Shown piece by piece: positions 59,270-64,000 of a stretch of 64,000 bases of DNA. Source of the DNA: Istiophorus platypterus (lineage: Eukaryota; Chordata; Actinopteri; Istiophoriformes; Istiophoridae); assembly GCA_016859345.1 (NCBI GenBank), contig CM029122.1:25387075-25451074 (forward strand). The letters run 5' to 3'. Below the pieces are notes generated by a model. The model searched no databases. It saw only the letters and a program-made list of their open reading frames with translations, and was not told where the DNA came from. The position numbers and the translations under genes are program-made. Numbering within the stretch: the first letter of the stretch is position 1; each line of letters starts with the position of its first letter.

Positions 59270-62200
59270 CTAAAGCAAACAAGAGAGAAAGAAACAAGGT
59301 TAGGATGAACTGTTACTTTTCTTACAGCCTGTTCAAGTAGGAATTTTGCACCTTTATTCCACCTTGCCATTATGTATACAAGGTATGAACATGGAAGGGG
59401 GGCACTGCAGTTCTGGCAATAGAGAGCCTGTTGTGTTACATGTCATTTAAATGGCCACTGTGAATATTTGGTAGAAACAAGATGTGTTAGGGAAATTGTG
59501 CCTTCACAAATGGCTTAGGCCTATCTTGGAAAAATAGCCAGTTCCCAAAGACAACAGAGGCACTGAAAGCTTTCTACTGTGAAAGGAAATAACTCATACC
59601 CCCTTTAATAAAATCACAATTCACCCATTCATCACCTCAATCGTTCTACCACCGTCGAATATTTCACATCCCAAAAGTCAATTAGCTTGAGTAATTTTTA
59701 CTGTAATATCTCTCACCGTGCTGACGCACCTCATGAGGAGGCAGTTAAAAGGGGTACAGAGAGGGGAGAGACAGAGAGAAGGAGACAGTGATGGCTATGA
59801 TGACAGTGGCAATTTTGACAAGCCACAGGACACTCCAGAGAGTGGTAGCCAGTTATTTAAGAACACACTTTTGGATTTTAAAAATACTAAATAAATAAAG
59901 GCAAACTAACTGCTAAAGAGGGGAATTCAGCTGACAACAAAAATAAATATTCAGGGATGTAAACACATGGATGACAACTGGTTTAAAAAAAAAAAATCAG
60001 GCACTTTTCCAGAAGAGACAATGAAATTGAGGGAAGAGAGGGGGGTGATAAATACCTTAATAGCCCTTAGATGAAAAGGGCTTAAAGGATCTGAAAAAAA
60101 ATGTCTAAACAGAAAACAGAAGTGCACCACTAAACACTATGTTTAAGGGACAGTAGAGGATGTTGGTAGAAATATCTGGTGCAAGATGTCCCACATGAGA
60201 AAGGAGGAAATAAAAGGGCTCTATAAGCAGATACTGTAAGGGTGTTAAAAAGTCAAAACCTCGCTTTTCAAAAAGATATGTCTACTTGTGTCAAACCTGA
60301 ACAGACATGGTTCAAACACACTGACAAAATGCCTATTAGCTGCTACTCTGCCTCTGTGTTCGTCTGCCTTTGTCTGTGCTGCCCCCAGAGGCTACGTGGG
60401 AGAACTGCACCAACCTTGGATAACAAGTGGGACAGGGAACAGGCAAGGAGTGAGGGAGGGAAATGGGAGGTAGGGGAAGTAGGGCTTGTGGTCTATCAGG
60501 TCAGTAACACAGAGGCTAACGAGCTGCCAGGGCTTAGCGGGTTGGCTTCCCGCCAGTGCACAGTGGCCCGCATTCACTATGACTGCTCCCACTACACCAA
60601 CTCCCCTCCCTTCGGCTTCCTTTTCAGCCTATCATCCTCTTCCCTTCTCTAGACCAACACCCCATCATTCCCAGTTTCCTCCTCTCTGGGGTGGCCACCT
60701 TGCGGCTGCCACCTTCTTCCCTAAATCCCTTTACCCCTGAACACACTTGCCACCTCACCATGACTAGCTTTTATCCTTGCAGGTGATAGAAAGGCCATCC
60801 CTTGCAAGGGCATTGAAAGGCAGGTGCTTCACGAGATCTCATTTGAAACAGCTTTGAATAATTAAGCACTGCATACTTTGCCATTCCCTCCCCATTTTCT
60901 CTTTCTCCTCCTTCCCATTGTTGCTTTTCTTCTTCCTTTTCCTCTCCCTAAGCTACCAATCATTTTGATACGAATTCCCTTGCTTCAATAAGATGGTGAT
61001 GAGAGTGGACTCAAAGAGCATGTTAACAAGACTCCCTGCCTTCCCTCCCTCCTCCTCACCCTCCATCTCGCCTTCTCTATCCCCCTGTCTCTTTCTCTAG
61101 CTGACCTATGGCTTTCCAGTGGAGATTGAAAAGCACATTACAGACAAAGCTCCTTAAAGGCTTGTGCTTGCATGTGATCATTTCATAAACCTGTTAGCGC
61201 AACACATGGATTTCACAATCCTCCAAGATGTAATAAACTATCTCATCAGTGTTTATTATGATAAGTTATTGGCACCATGATAGTGTGTTTGAGCAGTTTT
61301 GTTTGAGTCATAAGGTATGTGGCATGTTCAGATGCATACATGGCCAAAACCCACCTGTGTTTAGAAGTTATAGTTCACAGGGTGTGAAGGGCAGTGATCT
61401 GCACAGAAAGTGCATTTGGGTCTCATATGGTACATATATCACCATTTGAGTCACCTACTTTCTCCTTGCTCTCCTCCCTTCTTTCCCCATTTCCCTTTTA
61501 CCTATTAAATCGTTTAAAAAATCCACAGCGATCTACACTGCAGATAAAAAAAATAGAAACATCCTTCTTGTAAAACCTCAAGATACAGAGTTTTTTCAAA
61601 CTTAAATCAAGAACAATCTTCCAATCTGGAGTCATTTTAAGAATTCAAAATGGCCCCTTTAAATGCAGAGCAAAACACATAGTCTCTATGCCAAGGCTGC
61701 AGTCCAGGCAAGACCGACTTGGATTTAAACAGAATTTAATTGTCAAATCTGCTAAGGCTGGCTGAATGACTTGGCCCTCCTCAGCCCAGCAAGACAAGGC
61801 TAGGCTGGACTGGCCGACAGACTAGCTGGCTAGAGTTAACTAGCTAATCCGTAATGCTGGGGAATACGGTAGGAGGAGGGGCTGGGAAAGACGTGGTTCA
61901 TACAAAACCCTCACAAACGGATTTGATCATCACCTACCACTGGTTTTACAGCGCTCATAAGACTCATAAGTAGGGAGGGGAAACGAGGTAGGGGAGTACT
62001 AGAGGGAAAAGGGAGATAAACTGCGAGATTTCTACTTCAGTTTGTGTGACTTTCTGTGAGCATGAAAGAAAGAAAGAAGCGCAGGAAGAAAAAGCTACAT
62101 CTGATTTTCACTATTCACTCCATCTTGAATGAATTTCAGTCTATTTTCTCACTGCTTTAAAATTGGCAGTGTTGTCAGGATGGGGTTTTGGGTTGAAAAA

Positions 62201-64000
62201 GACATGCATTCACATACTCACACACACACACGACAAAAACAAGGCCTGCAACAAGTGAAAAAGGCTATCAGGAAAAAATCACTCACTGGCTGTGACTGAG
62301 TGCCGCTTAAAACCAAAGTGACAGTTTGATTGGTTCTGTAAAAAATGTGCCAGCACACACAAACCCACACACACACACACACACACTCTCACACACCTGT
62401 GCAACCACACACAGAAGTCACATATAGTCTTAAAAAAACAGTGGAAATGTGTCAAAGAAGTGTCCTCAATATGAGTGTCTGCCTGTCTCCGTGTTAGAGC
62501 CATCTGTAAAATTAGTACTATTATACATAGAGCATGCAGCACTCTAACCACAGTCCCAAATCTATGCTGTGAACACACCAAATAAAACGCCCCACCCACA
62601 CCCTTGTTAACTTAATTTTTTCCTGTTTATCAAATCAAGAGAGTGGAAAATCACAGTGTGTTTAACGATACAGTCAATTGTGAGCTGCAATCAAGATAAA
62701 GACTTTGAGCTCTTAACTCGTTTTCCTCGTTTCTCTGGATGTAAGTAGAAAATAGCAAGACAAACTTCCAGCACTACCCATAACTGTGCCAGCATTTAAA
62801 ACGAGTTTTAGAGTAGCAAGGGGTAGTTCAGTTAATGTAACGTTCAAAGAATGGTGTTGGTGGTTAATAGCTTTTATGTCATTTTGGTTTTCAACAGTTT
62901 AACAGAAGGCTATTGTTGTTTCATTTGACAGTAAGTAGAACATTCTCCTTTTCGTGATGTTTCAGATTTAGTATTGGAGCATTTTTAGAAATACTTCGCA
63001 TCTTGAGAAAAAGTTTAACAGACATTACAACTCTGAGTAGAAAAATGACTTATCGGTATCCCAGTATGAAAAGCCTAGTAAAAACTTGAAAAACAACACT
63101 TTGAAGGCTGCTTTGCTAACTTAGCCAAATTCTGTGGTATAATTATTCACAATGCACTGCTGAAAGACAATGCTGGGCTGTTCATAAATAATGGAACAGA
63201 GTAAAGGCATGACAACAACAGACCGATAGGGCTTCTCAAACAAATCGGAAGGGACGGCATTAGTATTGCACTGAGAGAATGAACGGATGGACAGAACAAG
63301 GATGTGTCCCAGAAAAAGAGAGAGGAGAGACAAAGGCAGCTATGATCTAAACTCAGAGCATAATTGCTATCCATCGGGTTGCTGTGGAGCGTGAACCATC
63401 ATCACAGTGCCACTGTTATGGACTGGTTAATGCCCATGACAGAGGCCTTTGCATATAGGGACTCAGGTGACCCTCAGAAAGAGGCCAGGCCATGCTGGGT
63501 CACCCAAAGTACAAAACTGTCTGATATCAATGCTACCAATAACCCTGTGCTCCCTCAAAAGCACACAAACATTTTATATCCACTTAAGTTTAAGTTACAT
63601 ATTTAACACTCAATAATCATAGCACTGAAAAGTGGTTTGATTACAGATTCACTTAAATTCTCATGTAGATATTTCCTATACAGACACATATCAACATTGA
63701 ACACTGCTGATTAATCCTGCCATCAATTTCCATTATATGATAATAATGTCATCACCAATTTAATACTATGAACCTGGCTTTACTTGGGTGGATAAAGACC
63801 CCATAGTTTCAATCAGACAAAAAACCTGAAAGTACATTTAAATTCATGTCAAATTTAATGAGAGAAATTTCCCCCTCAGAGCTTACACTGTATTCACACA
63901 CCATTAAGAGTAGCAGGGAGGGCACAGCACTAATTTCTGTTGTTAGCGAAGCAAAAGGTGATTAAATTCTTGATGAAATTTTGCTATGCATGTCTCTTCT
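59270..64000 (-). other. efnb2: efnb2 upstream intron (partial), exons 1-2 not found
   Basis: From the exon at 59269 to the window edge I found no minus-strand stretch encoding the ephrin-B receptor-binding core (for example a SPNLWGLEF or YYIIS-like end with a phase-1 donor) and no signal-peptide exon. The region is therefore most likely intron, at least 4.7 kb. It includes pyrimidine-rich GC-richer sequence at about 60340-60960 and 61020-61120, CA repeats at 62361-62384 and A/T runs. The 136-aa plus ORF (60242-60652) and the overlapping minus ORF have no recognised domain. Confidence 0.75.

Noticed and set aside
60242..60652. 136-aa plus ORF inside the efnb2 intron
   Set aside because: No recognised domain. 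An overlapping ORF exists on the opposite strand, and GC-richer sequence makes long chance frames likelier.

Overview
The window looks like nuclear DNA from a ray-finned (teleost) fish. It is AT-rich, intron-bearing and almost free of long ORFs, with abundant CA/GT and AT microsatellites, many decayed Tc1-like transposons and several repeat families I know from teleost genomes. The one recognisable host gene is on the minus strand at the right: the 3' half of an ephrin-B2 gene (efnb2, probably the efnb2a-type copy). Three coding exons can be placed exactly from consensus splice sites and reading phase: 59269-59177, 57566-57456 and 55655-55252. They encode the end of the receptor-binding domain, the stalk, the transmembrane helix and the cytoplasmic tail with its PDZ-binding C-terminus. 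The exons for the signal peptide and most of the receptor-binding domain were not found and should lie beyond base 64000. A long 3' UTR probably runs from 55251 to about 51700.

The remaining ~51 kb lies downstream of the gene and shows no supportable host gene. It is repeat-rich intergenic sequence. Readable layers are: Tc1/mariner relics at 60-440, 2196-2331, 2446-3140, 11572-12504, 19606-20782 and 51130-51440; one well-supported solo LTR with a 5-bp target-site duplication (49998-50600) and a second, weaker candidate in opposite orientation (27863-28607); antisense non-LTR retrotransposon ends (19471-19590 continuing at 20825-20915, and 39640-40160); several dispersed families with more than one copy in the window; and a degenerate ~140-bp-period array at 24920-25715.

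The most informative structural observations are a Tc1-like element nested inside a retrotransposon fragment around 19.5-20.9 kb, the solo LTR, and two antiparallel copies of one Tc1-like family near the two ends of the intergenic region. I found no operon, CRISPR, defence locus or new protein system. Family assignments rest on recognition by eye, not on a database search.
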